This document shows, piece by piece, positions 52,508-60,648 of a DNA stretch of 64,000 nt. Made by a program: the position numbers and the translations under genes. Position 1 is the first letter of the stretch; each line of letters starts with the position of its first letter. This DNA comes from Variovorax beijingensis. Its GTDB lineage: Bacteria > Pseudomonadota > Gammaproteobacteria > Burkholderiales > Burkholderiaceae_C. The notes under the pieces were generated by a model. It saw only the letters and a program-made list of their open reading frames with translations. It was not told the DNA's origin and made no database searches. The DNA lies in contig NZ_VIVL01000013.1 of NCBI RefSeq assembly GCF_007828835.1, positions 1-64,000 on the forward strand, written 5' to 3'.

Positions 52508-53902
52508 CTAGGCTGCGCCGAACAGCGCGCCGGCCGGCGCACAGGGCAAGGCGTCCTGCGCTGGTGAGGTGAAGCCCTCGCACCACCTCACCAGTGCGGC
52601 GGCCTGCGCCTCGTCCATGGCGGGCGCGAAGCTGCGCATGCGCTGCTGCAGGCCGGCCCAGTTGTACGGGTCTTCGGGGTCGCCGCGGCGCAGATCGCGG
52701 TAGGCGCTGATCTGCCTTCCATCGCGCAGCATGAGGGTCACGCGGCTCGGGCGGCGCTGCGGGAACGCGCGCTGGAACTCCTCGTTCGGCCGCACCTGCA
52801 TGCGCGCGGCCAGGGCGCGCAGGCTCGGGCTGTCAAGATCGGGGGCTTCCGTGTCGGCGATGCCGAGCACGCCTCCTTTCTCCAGCAGCACCGCCAGCAG
52901 GTAGCGCAGGCAGAAGCTGGCCTCGGCCGGCCTGGCGGGCCACTGCACGCCTGCGATCTTGAGCGCATGCGGAAAGATCTCGATCTCCATCGCCTGCACG
53001 TCGGCGGCGCCGATGCGGTGTTCCTCGATCAACGCGCGCGTCGCGTCAAGCGGCGTGAACAGCATCGCGCACGCCGGCCAGGCCTTGATGGTGGCGGTGT
53101 GCAGCCGCTCGGGCGCATCGAGTCCTTCAGCGACGGCTGCCAACGGCCCCTCGCCCGCCAGTGCGGCGTACATGCCGCGCCGGCCGGTGAAGAAGGCGCG
53201 CGCGCCCGGCAGGCCGGCCCGCGCGGCAAACGCCGCCGTCATGCCGTTGCGCACCGCGAACGCGGGATGCAGCGACTTGGATTCGTGCGCATCGTCGTCG
53301 ACCAGCTGCCAGAGCCCGGCCGCCTGCGTCGCGGCGATGCCCAGCGCATGGTGCAGCCGCGGCGCATCGAGCCCCATCGCCATGCCGGCGGCGGCCGCCG
53401 CGCCTACCGCGCCCGCCGTGGCGGTGGCATGGAACAGGCCCGCATGGCGCGCGCCCAGCGCCTCGCCCAGGCGCAGCGCGACCTCGTAGCCGGCCACGAT
53501 GGCGCGCGCGGCGCGCTCGTGCGTGAGCCCGAGCGAGGACGCCAGCGCGAGCACCGGCGTGATCGCGACCACGCCCGGATGCAGCATGGCCGCGCGGTGC
53601 GCATCGTCGATCTCGCGAAGGTGCGCGATGCCGGCATTGGCGAAGCCGGCCGCCAGCGGCGTGGCGCCCTGGCCGCCGAACAGCGCCGCCTCGCCCGCAC
53701 CGGGCATCAGCGTCTGCGCCAGGCCGCGCAGCGTGGCGGCGGCGGGCATGTCCTGCGCCGACCAGCCGGCCGTGAACCAGTCCAGCAGCGCCTGCGCGAG
53801 CCGCGCGCGCGTGGCGGCGGTCAGTGGCTGCGACGCCTGGCGCAACAGGTGCGCCACCAGCACGGATTCCGGCAGGACATCGGAAATGGGAACTGCGATC
53901 AC
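52508..53902 (-). CDS. MmgE/PrpD family protein
   Basis: A 464-residue member of the MmgE/PrpD family, which includes 2-methylcitrate dehydratase, cis-aconitate decarboxylase and iminodisuccinate epimerase. Visible family features: LAQALLDWFTAGWSAQD near the N-terminus, FANAGIAHLREIDDAHRAAM then HPG (about 88-110), GYEVALRLGEALGARHAGLF (about 140-160), and the DDAHESKSLHPAFAVRNGM segment near 200, with the conserved K-x-x-H-P. The actual reaction is not readable. It is divergent from the MBL-fold gene with an IclR-like half-site between them, so it probably belongs to the same regulon as the following cluster. Confidence 0.88.
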   Translation of the reverse strand: MIAVPISDVLPESVLVAHLLRQASQPLTAATRARLAQALLDWFTAGWSAQDMPAAATLRGLAQTLMPGAGEAALFGGQGATPLAAGFANAGIAHLREIDDAHRAAMLHPGVVAITPVLALASSLGLTHERAARAIVAGYEVALRLGEALGARHAGLFHATATAGAVGAAAAAGMAMGLDAPRLHHALGIAATQAAGLWQLVDDDAHESKSLHPAFAVRNGMTAAFAARAGLPGARAFFTGRRGMYAALAGEGPLAAVAEGLDAPERLHTATIKAWPACAMLFTPLDATRALIEEHRIGAADVQAMEIEIFPHALKIAGVQWPARPAEASFCLRYLLAVLLEKGGVLGIADTEAPDLDSPSLRALAARMQVRPNEEFQRAFPQRRPSRVTLMLRDGRQISAYRDLRRGDPEDPYNWAGLQQRMRSFAPAMDEAQAAALVRWCEGFTSPAQDALPCAPAGALFGAA

Positions 53903-53917
53903 GGCAAGGTCATTTTA

Positions 53918-53945
53918 TTGAATGAAATCTGGATCATTATATAAA
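53918..53945 (+). promoter_or_regulatory. Promoter of the MBL-fold gene with an IclR-like half-site
   Basis: TTGAAT (53918-53923), a 16 bp spacer and TATAAA (53940-53945) make a plausible sigma-70 promoter 28 bp before the MBL start. The sequence ATTGAATGAAATCTGG across the -35 resembles the right half of the palindrome at 55766-55790 (AATCAATGAAATACAG). This suggests control by the same IclR protein and by extension of the divergent MmgE/PrpD gene. Confidence 0.55.
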
Positions 53946-53973
53946 ATGCACCGAGTTGCGAGGAATCCGCCCC

Positions 53974-54846
53974 ATGAGCCTGTCCATCCGTTCCTTCTTC
54001 GATGCGGCCACTTCCACCTTCTCCCATGTGGTCGACGACGGCGCCGGGGCCTGCGCGGTGATCGACCCGGTGCTGGGCTTCGACATGCATTCCGGCCGCA
54101 CCGATGCGCGTCCGGCCGAGGCCGTGGCCGCGCACATCGAGGCGCGGGGCCTGCAGATGCAGTGGCTGCTGGAGACGCATGCGCATGCGGACCACCTGTC
54201 CGGCGCGCCCTGGCTGCAGCAGCGCTTCGGCGGCACGCTGGCGATCGGCGCGGGCATCACCGCCGTGCAGCGCGAATTCCGCGGCATCTTCAATGCAGCC
54301 GACATGGCGGCGGACGGTTCGCAGTTCAACCGGCTGTTCGCCGACGGCGAGGCCTTCGCCATCGGCCGGCTGCAGGCGCAGGCGCTGCACGTGCCCGGCC
54401 ACACGCCGGCCGACGTGGCCTACCGCATCGCCGACCCGGCCGGCGGCCCGGACGCGGTGTTCGTCGGCGACACGCTGTTCATGCCCGACCTGGGCACCGC
54501 CCGCTGCGACTTCCCGGGCGGCGATGCGCCCACGCTGTTCCGCTCGATCCGCCGGCTGCTCGCGCTGCCGCCGCAGACCCTGCTCTACCTCTGCCACGAC
54601 TACCCGCCCGCGGGGCGGGAGGCCGCCTGCCGCACCACGGTCGCCGCACAGCGCGCGGGCAACATCCATGTGCGCGACGGCGTGCCCGAGGCCGACTTCG
54701 TCGCCCGCCGCCGGGCGCGCGACGCCACCCTGGCGCTGCCGGCACTGATGCTGCCGGCGGTGCAGGTCAACATGCGCGCGGGCCGCATGCCGCCGCCCGA
54801 CGCCAACGGCACCGCCTACCTGAAGATCCCGGTCGACCGGCTGTGA
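53974..54846 (+). CDS. MBL-fold hydrolase, persulfide dioxygenase-like (Blh type)
   Basis: A 290-residue metallo-beta-lactamase-fold protein. The metal motif is H69-x-H71-x-D73-H74 (ETHAHADHLSG), with further ligands in VPGHTPADV, FVGDTLFMPDLG and LCHDYPPAGRE. The LFMPDLGTARCDFPGG segment and the C-terminal AQRAGNIHV, ADFVARRRARDATLALP and VNMRAGRMPPP parts match the Blh/ETHE1-like group of persulfide dioxygenases. These oxidise glutathione persulfide to sulfite with one Fe. The sequence match is good; the actual substrate is inferred. It supports a sulfur theme with the sulfurtransferase at 59756. Confidence 0.87.
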   Translation: MSLSIRSFFDAATSTFSHVVDDGAGACAVIDPVLGFDMHSGRTDARPAEAVAAHIEARGLQMQWLLETHAHADHLSGAPWLQQRFGGTLAIGAGITAVQREFRGIFNAADMAADGSQFNRLFADGEAFAIGRLQAQALHVPGHTPADVAYRIADPAGGPDAVFVGDTLFMPDLGTARCDFPGGDAPTLFRSIRRLLALPPQTLLYLCHDYPPAGREAACRTTVAAQRAGNIHVRDGVPEADFVARRRARDATLALPALMLPAVQVNMRAGRMPPPDANGTAYLKIPVDRL

Positions 54847-54858
54847 GCCCCGCGCGCG

Positions 54859-55680
54859 CTACCGGCGCCAGTCGCGCGGCGGACGGCTGCTGAAGCCCTG
54901 CTGCAGCAGCGCCTTCTGCGCCACCTGCACGGCCTTGCGCTGGGCCGTCGCGCTCTGCCGCTGCGCCAGGCCGATCACCACCAGCGCGCCCTGGAAGGCG
55001 CCGTCGCTGTCGAACACCGGCACGGCCACCGACGCGATCTGCGGCACCCGCTCCTCGCGGGTGATGGCGAAGCCGTCGCGCGCAATGGCCGCCGCCTGGG
55101 GCGTGCTGCCGCCCGTGAAATAGCGCAGCACATGCGACGACGAGCCGCCGGCCGAGAGCTTGAGCCGCGCACCCACCTCCACATGGTGGCGCACCTCGTT
55201 GCTGCTGTTCTCGCGGTAGAGGCAGACGCGCTCGTCGCCGTCGCGCACGTAGAAGGCCACCGTCTCGCCGGTCTGCCGCATCACCTCCTGCAGCACCGGC
55301 TGCAGCCGCGTGCCGATGTCGAAGGTGCGCCGGTAGAGCATGCCCATGTGCAGCAGCGCCGGGCCGGGCGCGTAGGCGCCGTCGTCGAAGCGGTGGACCA
55401 TGCGGGCGCGCACCAGCACGCCGAGCAGCCGCAGCAGCGTGGCCTTGTCCAGGCCCGTGCAGTCGGCCAGCTCGCGCAGCTTCAGGCGCAGCCGGTCTTC
55501 GGTGAAGCATTCGAGGATCGACAGGCCGCGCTCGAGCACGCCGGAGGGCGGCTGCGGCGCGCTGGGCGCCACCTCGGGAGCCGGCGCCTCGACGGGCGAG
55601 GCGGCGTCCGATGCGCGCCGCGCCGTCTTGCGGGCCGGGGCCGCGTCCGATGTCTTCTTCGAAGCAGGGGTAGATCTCAT
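54859..55680 (-). CDS. IclR-family transcriptional regulator
   Basis: A 273-residue IclR-type regulator. About 45 residues of alanine/lysine/proline-rich low-complexity sequence precede the HTH (GVLERGLSILECFTEDRLRL, then ADCTGLDKATLLRLLGVLVR, about 47-95). The effector domain ends near 265. The start MRSTPASKK at 55680 is used; the frame is open to 55776, but that would cover part of the operator. It is divergent from the FAD-dehydrogenase operon and very probably binds the 10-5-10 palindrome at 55766-55790. Confidence 0.9.
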   Translation of the reverse strand: MRSTPASKKTSDAAPARKTARRASDAASPVEAPAPEVAPSAPQPPSGVLERGLSILECFTEDRLRLKLRELADCTGLDKATLLRLLGVLVRARMVHRFDDGAYAPGPALLHMGMLYRRTFDIGTRLQPVLQEVMRQTGETVAFYVRDGDERVCLYRENSSNEVRHHVEVGARLKLSAGGSSSHVLRYFTGGSTPQAAAIARDGFAITREERVPQIASVAVPVFDSDGAFQGALVVIGLAQRQSATAQRKAVQVAQKALLQQGFSSRPPRDWRR

Positions 55681-55765
55681 GGGAGCAGATTGTGTGCGAT
55701 TGCCGCGTCGGGACCGACCCGGTTGACAGTGCGTCGCGCGCCCGCCTAGAATTTTGTTTATTGAA

Positions 55766-55790
55766 CTGTATTTCAATCAATGAAATACAG
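55766..55790. promoter_or_regulatory. Perfect 10-5-10 palindrome, probable IclR operator
   Basis: CTGTATTTCA-ATCAA-TGAAATACAG is a perfect inverted repeat in the AT-rich divergent gap between the IclR gene and the FAD dehydrogenase gene, 66 bp before the latter's start. Its length and spacing fit IclR-family operators. A related half-site occurs at the MBL promoter (about 53918-53933). Confidence 0.75.
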
Positions 55791-55855
55791 CAAATCGACA
55801 AAGAGACATTCCTGCCCTCGTGCCAGCTTGGCCGAGAAGCCCACCCGCCTTCTGC

Positions 55856-57334
55856 ATGACCGCGACCATCGACATTCCCGCCGCCCCGGCCACCGACGCG
55901 CTGGCCGAGATGCTGTCCGGCATCGTGGGTTCTGCCCACGTGCTGACGGCCGCCGCCGACAGGGCCCGCTACGAGGCCGAGTGGCGCCGCACCTACCCCG
56001 GCAGCGCGCGCGCCGTGGTGCGCCCGGCCAGCACCGATGAGGTGTCGCGCGTGGTCGCCGCCTGTGCGGCCGCAGGCGTGCCGATCGTGCCGCAGGGCGG
56101 CAACACCGGCCTGGTCGGCGGCTCCACGCCCGACGATTCGGGGACCGAAGTGGTGCTGAGCCTCGAGCGCATGCGCGCCGTGCGCCGCGCGGATCCGCTG
56201 GACAACACGCTCACGCTCGAGGCCGGCTGCACGGTGCTCGAGGCGCAGGCCGCAGCCGAGGCGGCGGGCCGCCTGTTCCCGCTCTCGCTGGCCTCCGAGG
56301 GCAGCGCCACGGTGGGCGGCGTGGTCTCGACCAATGCCGGCGGTGAACAGGTGCTGCGCTACGGCAACACGCGCGAGCTGGTGCTGGGCCTGGAAGTGGT
56401 GCTGGCCGACGGCCGCGTGCTCGACCTGCTGGGCGCGCTGCGCAAGGACAACACCGGCTACGACCTGAAGCAGCTCTTCATCGGCGGCGAAGGCACGCTG
56501 GGCATCGTGACGGCCGCCACCTTCAAGCTCTTTGCGCGGCCGCGCCAGGTGGTCACGGCCTGGGCCGCGGTGCGCGACCCGCAGGCCGCGGTGGAACTGC
56601 TGTCGCGCCTGACCGATGCGGTGGGCGAGCGCGTGACCGCCTTCGAGCTGATCGGCGAGGAGCCGCTGGGCCTGGTGCTGCGGCACGGCACGCCCGGCAT
56701 GCGCGCGCCGCTGGACAGCGTGGCGCCCTGGTCGGTGCTGCTCGACGTGTCCGAGGTCTCCGCACACCTGGACCTGCGGCCCGTGGTGGAAGACGTGCTG
56801 GGCACGGCAATGGAAGACGGCCTGGTGCCCGATGCCGCACTCGCCGCTTCCGACAGCCAGGCCCACGCCTTCTGGGCGCTGCGCGAGCACATCCCCGAGG
56901 CCCAGCGGCTGGAAGGCCCGTCGATCAAGCACGACATCGCCGTTGCCATCTCGCGCATTCCCCAATTCATCGAGCAGGCCGGCGCAGCGCTGCAGCAGCT
57001 GATGCCCGGCATCCGCATCGTCTGCTTCGGCCATGTGGGCGACGGCAACCTGCACTACAACCAGGGCAAGCCCGCCGGCATGGCCGATGCCGAATTCCGC
57101 TCGCGCGAGGAGGCGGTGCACGGCGTCGTGCACGCCACCGCCGCGCGGCTGGGCGGCTCCATCTCCGCGGAGCACGGCATCGGGCGACAGAAGCAGGCGG
57201 CCTTCATGCACTACAAGAACCCGGTCGCGCTGGCCGCCATGGCGCGGATCAAGCGCGCGCTGGATCCGGCCAACACCTTCAATCCAGGCCGCATGCTGCC
57301 GCGCGCGCTGCTGGCCCCCCTCACCTTCCGCTGA
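55856..57334 (+). CDS. FAD-linked 2-hydroxyacid dehydrogenase (GlcD/D-2-HGDH family)
   Basis: A 492-residue FAD-binding PCMH-type oxidoreductase. The FAD-binding segment VPIVPQGGNTGLVGGSTPDD is near residues 75-95 and SEGSATVGGVVSTNAGGEQV near 148-167. The C-terminal FAD-oxidase domain has IVCFGHVGDGNLHYNQGKP and the SAEHGIGRQKQAAF motif near 440. Relatives oxidise D-lactate, glycolate, D-2-hydroxyglutarate or other 2-hydroxy acids and pass electrons to the respiratory chain. It is the first gene of a five-gene plus-strand operon controlled from the IclR palindrome. A 2-hydroxy thiol acid is one possible substrate. Confidence 0.9.
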   Translation: MTATIDIPAAPATDALAEMLSGIVGSAHVLTAAADRARYEAEWRRTYPGSARAVVRPASTDEVSRVVAACAAAGVPIVPQGGNTGLVGGSTPDDSGTEVVLSLERMRAVRRADPLDNTLTLEAGCTVLEAQAAAEAAGRLFPLSLASEGSATVGGVVSTNAGGEQVLRYGNTRELVLGLEVVLADGRVLDLLGALRKDNTGYDLKQLFIGGEGTLGIVTAATFKLFARPRQVVTAWAAVRDPQAAVELLSRLTDAVGERVTAFELIGEEPLGLVLRHGTPGMRAPLDSVAPWSVLLDVSEVSAHLDLRPVVEDVLGTAMEDGLVPDAALAASDSQAHAFWALREHIPEAQRLEGPSIKHDIAVAISRIPQFIEQAGAALQQLMPGIRIVCFGHVGDGNLHYNQGKPAGMADAEFRSREEAVHGVVHATAARLGGSISAEHGIGRQKQAAFMHYKNPVALAAMARIKRALDPANTFNPGRMLPRALLAPLTFR

Positions 57335-57349
57335 ACCACCAGGACCTCC

Positions 57350-58708
57350 ATGCCCGTTTCCGTCTTCGACATGCAATCGCTCCAGCACCTCTGGGGCACC
57401 GATGAACTGCGCGCCATCTTCGGCGAGGAGAACCGCATCCAGAAGTGGCTCGACTTCGAAGCCGCGCTGGCGTCCGCGCAGGCCGAGCTGGGCCTCATCC
57501 CGGCCGCCGCCGCGAAGGAGATCGCGAGCAAGGCCAGGGTCGAGCACATCGACATCGCCGCGATGTCGGCCGAGATCCGGCGCATCAAGCATTCGCTGGT
57601 GCCCGCGTTGAAGCAATTGCAGGCCGCCTGCTCGAAGGAAAACGGCGAATGGGTGCACTACGGTGCCACCACGCAGGACGTGGTCGACACCGGCGTGGCC
57701 CTGCAGCTCAAGGAATTCCATGCGGTGGCGATGCGCGACCTGCAGGCCGTGGGCCGGGAACTCGCCCGCCTGGCCGTGGCCCACCGCGACACGCCCATGG
57801 CAGGCCGCACGCACGGCGTGCAGGCGCTGCCGATCACCTTCGGCCACAAGTGCGCCGTGTGGCTCGACGAACTCGGCCGCCACCACGAGCGGCTGGTGCA
57901 GGCCGCACCGCGCGTGCTGGTCGGCATGCTGGCCGGCGCCGTGGGCAGCCAGGCCTCGCTGGGCCCGAAGGCCATCGATCTCGAAGCGCTGATGCTGAAG
58001 AAGCTCGGCCTGGGCGTGCCCACGATCAGCTGGGCACCGGCGCGCGACCGCTTCACCGAATACACGGGCCTGCTCGCCATGCTGGGCAGCACGCTGTCGA
58101 AGATCGGCAACGAGCTCTTCAACATGCAGCGCAACGAGTTCGGCGAAGTCGAGGAAGGCTTCTCCGAAGGCAAGCTGGGCTCGTCCACCATGCCGCACAA
58201 GCGCAACCCGACCTCGGCCGAGAACCTGGCCGGCCTCTCGCGCCCGCTGCGCTACAACGCCGCGATGATGGTCGAGGGCATGGTGCAGGAGGGCGAGCGC
58301 GACGGCATCGCCTGGAAGATGGAATGGAAGGCGCTGCCCGAGTGCTGCCTGATCGCCGGCGCCATGCTGTTCCAGGCCAGGAACCTGCTCGCGGGCCTGA
58401 AGGTGAATGCCGACGCGATGGCCGCCAACCTCGACCGCATGCGCGGCTACCTGCTGTCGGAGCGCGTGATGCTGGAGCTGTCGGAGCGCGTCGGCAAGCA
58501 GACCGCGCACGAATGGATCTACGAAGCCTCGATGCACGGCATCACGCAGAAGCTGAGCTTCGCCGATGCGATGCGCCAGCACGCGGGCCTGGGCCAACTG
58601 CTCGCCGACGACGAGATCCGCGACATGACGGACCCCGCGGCCTACCTGGGCCAGTGCGGTGCTTCGGTGGACCGTGTCGTGGCTGCGCAGGCGGCCTGGC
58701 TCAGCTGA
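57350..58708 (+). CDS. Fumarase/aspartase-superfamily lyase (PurB/CMLE-like)
   Basis: A 452-residue lyase. Superfamily signatures are VHYGATTQDVVDT (about residues 103-115), a MAGRTHGVQALPITFGHK region (about 145-162) and the catalytic loop GSSTMPHKRNPTSAENLAGL near 280-299. Enzymes of this group split C-N or C-O bonds to release fumarate, or act as cycloisomerases; one branch degrades aminopolycarboxylates such as EDDS and iminodisuccinate. The protein clusters by motif with adenylosuccinate lyase-like catabolic enzymes rather than with true PurB, since it sits in a catabolic operon. The natural substrate is unknown. Confidence 0.88.
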   Translation: MPVSVFDMQSLQHLWGTDELRAIFGEENRIQKWLDFEAALASAQAELGLIPAAAAKEIASKARVEHIDIAAMSAEIRRIKHSLVPALKQLQAACSKENGEWVHYGATTQDVVDTGVALQLKEFHAVAMRDLQAVGRELARLAVAHRDTPMAGRTHGVQALPITFGHKCAVWLDELGRHHERLVQAAPRVLVGMLAGAVGSQASLGPKAIDLEALMLKKLGLGVPTISWAPARDRFTEYTGLLAMLGSTLSKIGNELFNMQRNEFGEVEEGFSEGKLGSSTMPHKRNPTSAENLAGLSRPLRYNAAMMVEGMVQEGERDGIAWKMEWKALPECCLIAGAMLFQARNLLAGLKVNADAMAANLDRMRGYLLSERVMLELSERVGKQTAHEWIYEASMHGITQKLSFADAMRQHAGLGQLLADDEIRDMTDPAAYLGQCGASVDRVVAAQAAWLS

Positions 58709-58766
58709 ATTGCGCCCCCTGCGGGAGTGCATCTCCCGCTGCACGAACAAAGACAGGAGACATGAC

Positions 58767-59759
58767 ATGCAGCACACCATCGCCCCGATCCGCCGCCTGT
58801 GCGCCCTGGCACTGGCGGGCGCCAGCCTGCTGGCCCTGGCCGCACCCGCCGCCCGGGCCGCCTACCCCGAGCAGCCCGTCAAGCTCGTGGTGGGTTTTCC
58901 GCCCGGCGGCGGCGGCGACCTGTACGGCCGGCTGATCGCCAACGCCATGGGCAGGACGCTCGGGCAGAGCGTGATCGTCGACAACCGCGCCGGGGCCGGC
59001 GGCAACATCGCCGCCGACATCGTCGCCAAGGCCAAGCCCGATGGCTACACGATCCTGCTGGCCATGAGCGGCAACCTCGCGGTCTCGCCCGCCATGAAAC
59101 CGCAGAGCCTTCCCTACAAGGTGCCCGACGACTTCGCCGCGATCGGGCTGATCCTGGAAGCGCCGCACGGCCTGTTCGTGAGCCAGGGTTCGCGCTTCAG
59201 AACGGCGCGCGAACTGCTCGATGCCGCGAAGACGCAGAAGCTGAGCTTCGCCTCCACCGGCACCGGCGGCGCCGCACACATCGGCATGGAAATGGTCAAG
59301 CAGAAGGCCGGCGTGGAGATGCTGCACGTGCCCTACAAGGGATCGGGTCCGGCCATCACCGACATGATGGGCGGCCAGGTCGACAGCTTCTTCGCCACTG
59401 CCTCGCCGCTGGTCGGCCAGGTGCGCCAGGGCCAGCTGCGGCTGCTCGCGATCACCGGCGAAAAGCGCAACCCGGCGATCCCCGAGGTGCCGACCTTCAA
59501 GGAGCTGGGCGTGGATGTGCCGGTGACGCAGTGGTACGGCCTGGTGGCGCCCGCGGGCACGCCGCAGGCAGTGGTGAAGCTGCTGTCCGAGCACCTCAGC
59601 CGCGCGCTGGCGACGCCCGAGGTGCGCGACGCCATCCGCAAGGACGCCGCCACCGAGCGCGACCTGCCGATGGAACGCTTCCGCAGCTTCATCGTCGACG
59701 ACATCGCCCGCTACAAGGCGGCCATCACGCCTGCGCTGATGAAGGAGATCGCCCAGTGA
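58767..59759 (+). CDS. Bug-family tripartite tricarboxylate transporter binding protein
   Basis: A 330-residue exported binding protein. It has a signal peptide (residues 1-32, LLALAAPAARA) and the Bug pattern YPEQPVKLVVGFPPGGGGDL, IVDNRAGAGGNIAADIVAKA, HVPYKGSGPAITDMMGGQVD. AGGAGA lies just before the ATG. It is the third gene of the operon, so it presumably captures the pathway substrate, an organic acid. The next start overlaps its stop (GTG at 59756). Confidence 0.92.
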   Translation: MQHTIAPIRRLCALALAGASLLALAAPAARAAYPEQPVKLVVGFPPGGGGDLYGRLIANAMGRTLGQSVIVDNRAGAGGNIAADIVAKAKPDGYTILLAMSGNLAVSPAMKPQSLPYKVPDDFAAIGLILEAPHGLFVSQGSRFRTARELLDAAKTQKLSFASTGTGGAAHIGMEMVKQKAGVEMLHVPYKGSGPAITDMMGGQVDSFFATASPLVGQVRQGQLRLLAITGEKRNPAIPEVPTFKELGVDVPVTQWYGLVAPAGTPQAVVKLLSEHLSRALATPEVRDAIRKDAATERDLPMERFRSFIVDDIARYKAAITPALMKEIAQ

Positions 59760-60625
59760 ATACCGTGACCTTCGACACCCTCGTCTCCGCCGCGCAGCTG
59801 GCCGAGGCACTGCGCAGCGCGCATCCGCCGCTGGTGCTGGACTGCAGCTTCGAGCTGACGAACCTCGGCGCCGGCCAGCAGGCCTATGACGCGGGCCACA
59901 TCCCCGGCGCGTTCTACCTGCACCTCGAACACGCGCTCTCGGCCGAGAAGACCGGCCGCAACGGCCGCCATCCGCTGCCCGCGCGCGAAGCTTTCGCCCG
60001 CACCCTGGCCGCGATCGGCGTGGGCAACGACACCCAGGTGGTGGCCTACGACAACGCCGGCGGCATGTATGCGGCGCGCCTGTGGTGGATGCTGCGCTGG
60101 GCCGGGCACCGCGCGGTGGCCGTGCTCGACGGCGGCATCGCGGCCTGGAAAGCCGCGGGCCACGCGGTGTCGACCGAGGCGTCGCCGGCACGGCCGCGCG
60201 GCGATTTCGCGCTGCGCGAACCGCTGGTCACGACGCTGTCCTACGAAGAGGTGCGCGCCAACATCGAGAGCCGGCACAAGCTCGTGCTCGACGCCCGCGC
60301 CCCCGACCGCTTCCGCGGCGAGAACGAGACGATGGACCCGGTCGGCGGCCACATTCCGGGCGCGAGGAACCGCCTGTTCAAGGACAACCTGGACGCCGAC
60401 GGCCGCTTCAAGCCCGCCCGCCAGCTGCGCGCCGAATTCGATGCCATCACCGGCGGCCGGCCCGCCGCGGAACTGGTGAACCAGTGCGGCTCCGGCGTGA
60501 CCGCCTGCCACAACCTGCTGGCCATGGAAGTGGCGGGCCTGAAGGGCGCAGCGCTCTACCCCGGATCGTGGAGCGAGTGGAGCGCGCAGCCCGGCGCGCC
60601 GATCGCCACCGGCCCGGCCGGCTGA
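59756..60625 (+). CDS. sseA: 3-mercaptopyruvate sulfurtransferase-like (SseA) protein
   Basis: A 289-residue tandem-rhodanese sulfurtransferase. The first, inactive domain (about 10-150) contains YDAGHIPGAFYLHLEHALS and VVAYDNAGGMYAARLWWML. The second carries the catalytic Cys244 in NQCGSGVTACHN. CGSGVT, rather than CRKGVT, is the loop of 3-mercaptopyruvate sulfurtransferases. The GTG start overlaps the Bug gene stop and has AAGGAG nine bases before it. It would move sulfur from mercaptopyruvate, or a similar thiol, to an acceptor, giving a persulfide that the MBL-fold enzyme could oxidise. That link is inference. Confidence 0.9.
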   Translation: MNTVTFDTLVSAAQLAEALRSAHPPLVLDCSFELTNLGAGQQAYDAGHIPGAFYLHLEHALSAEKTGRNGRHPLPAREAFARTLAAIGVGNDTQVVAYDNAGGMYAARLWWMLRWAGHRAVAVLDGGIAAWKAAGHAVSTEASPARPRGDFALREPLVTTLSYEEVRANIESRHKLVLDARAPDRFRGENETMDPVGGHIPGARNRLFKDNLDADGRFKPARQLRAEFDAITGGRPAAELVNQCGSGVTACHNLLAMEVAGLKGAALYPGSWSEWSAQPGAPIATGPAG

Positions 60626-60648
60626 CCAGAAGCTCCGCGGACCCGCGC

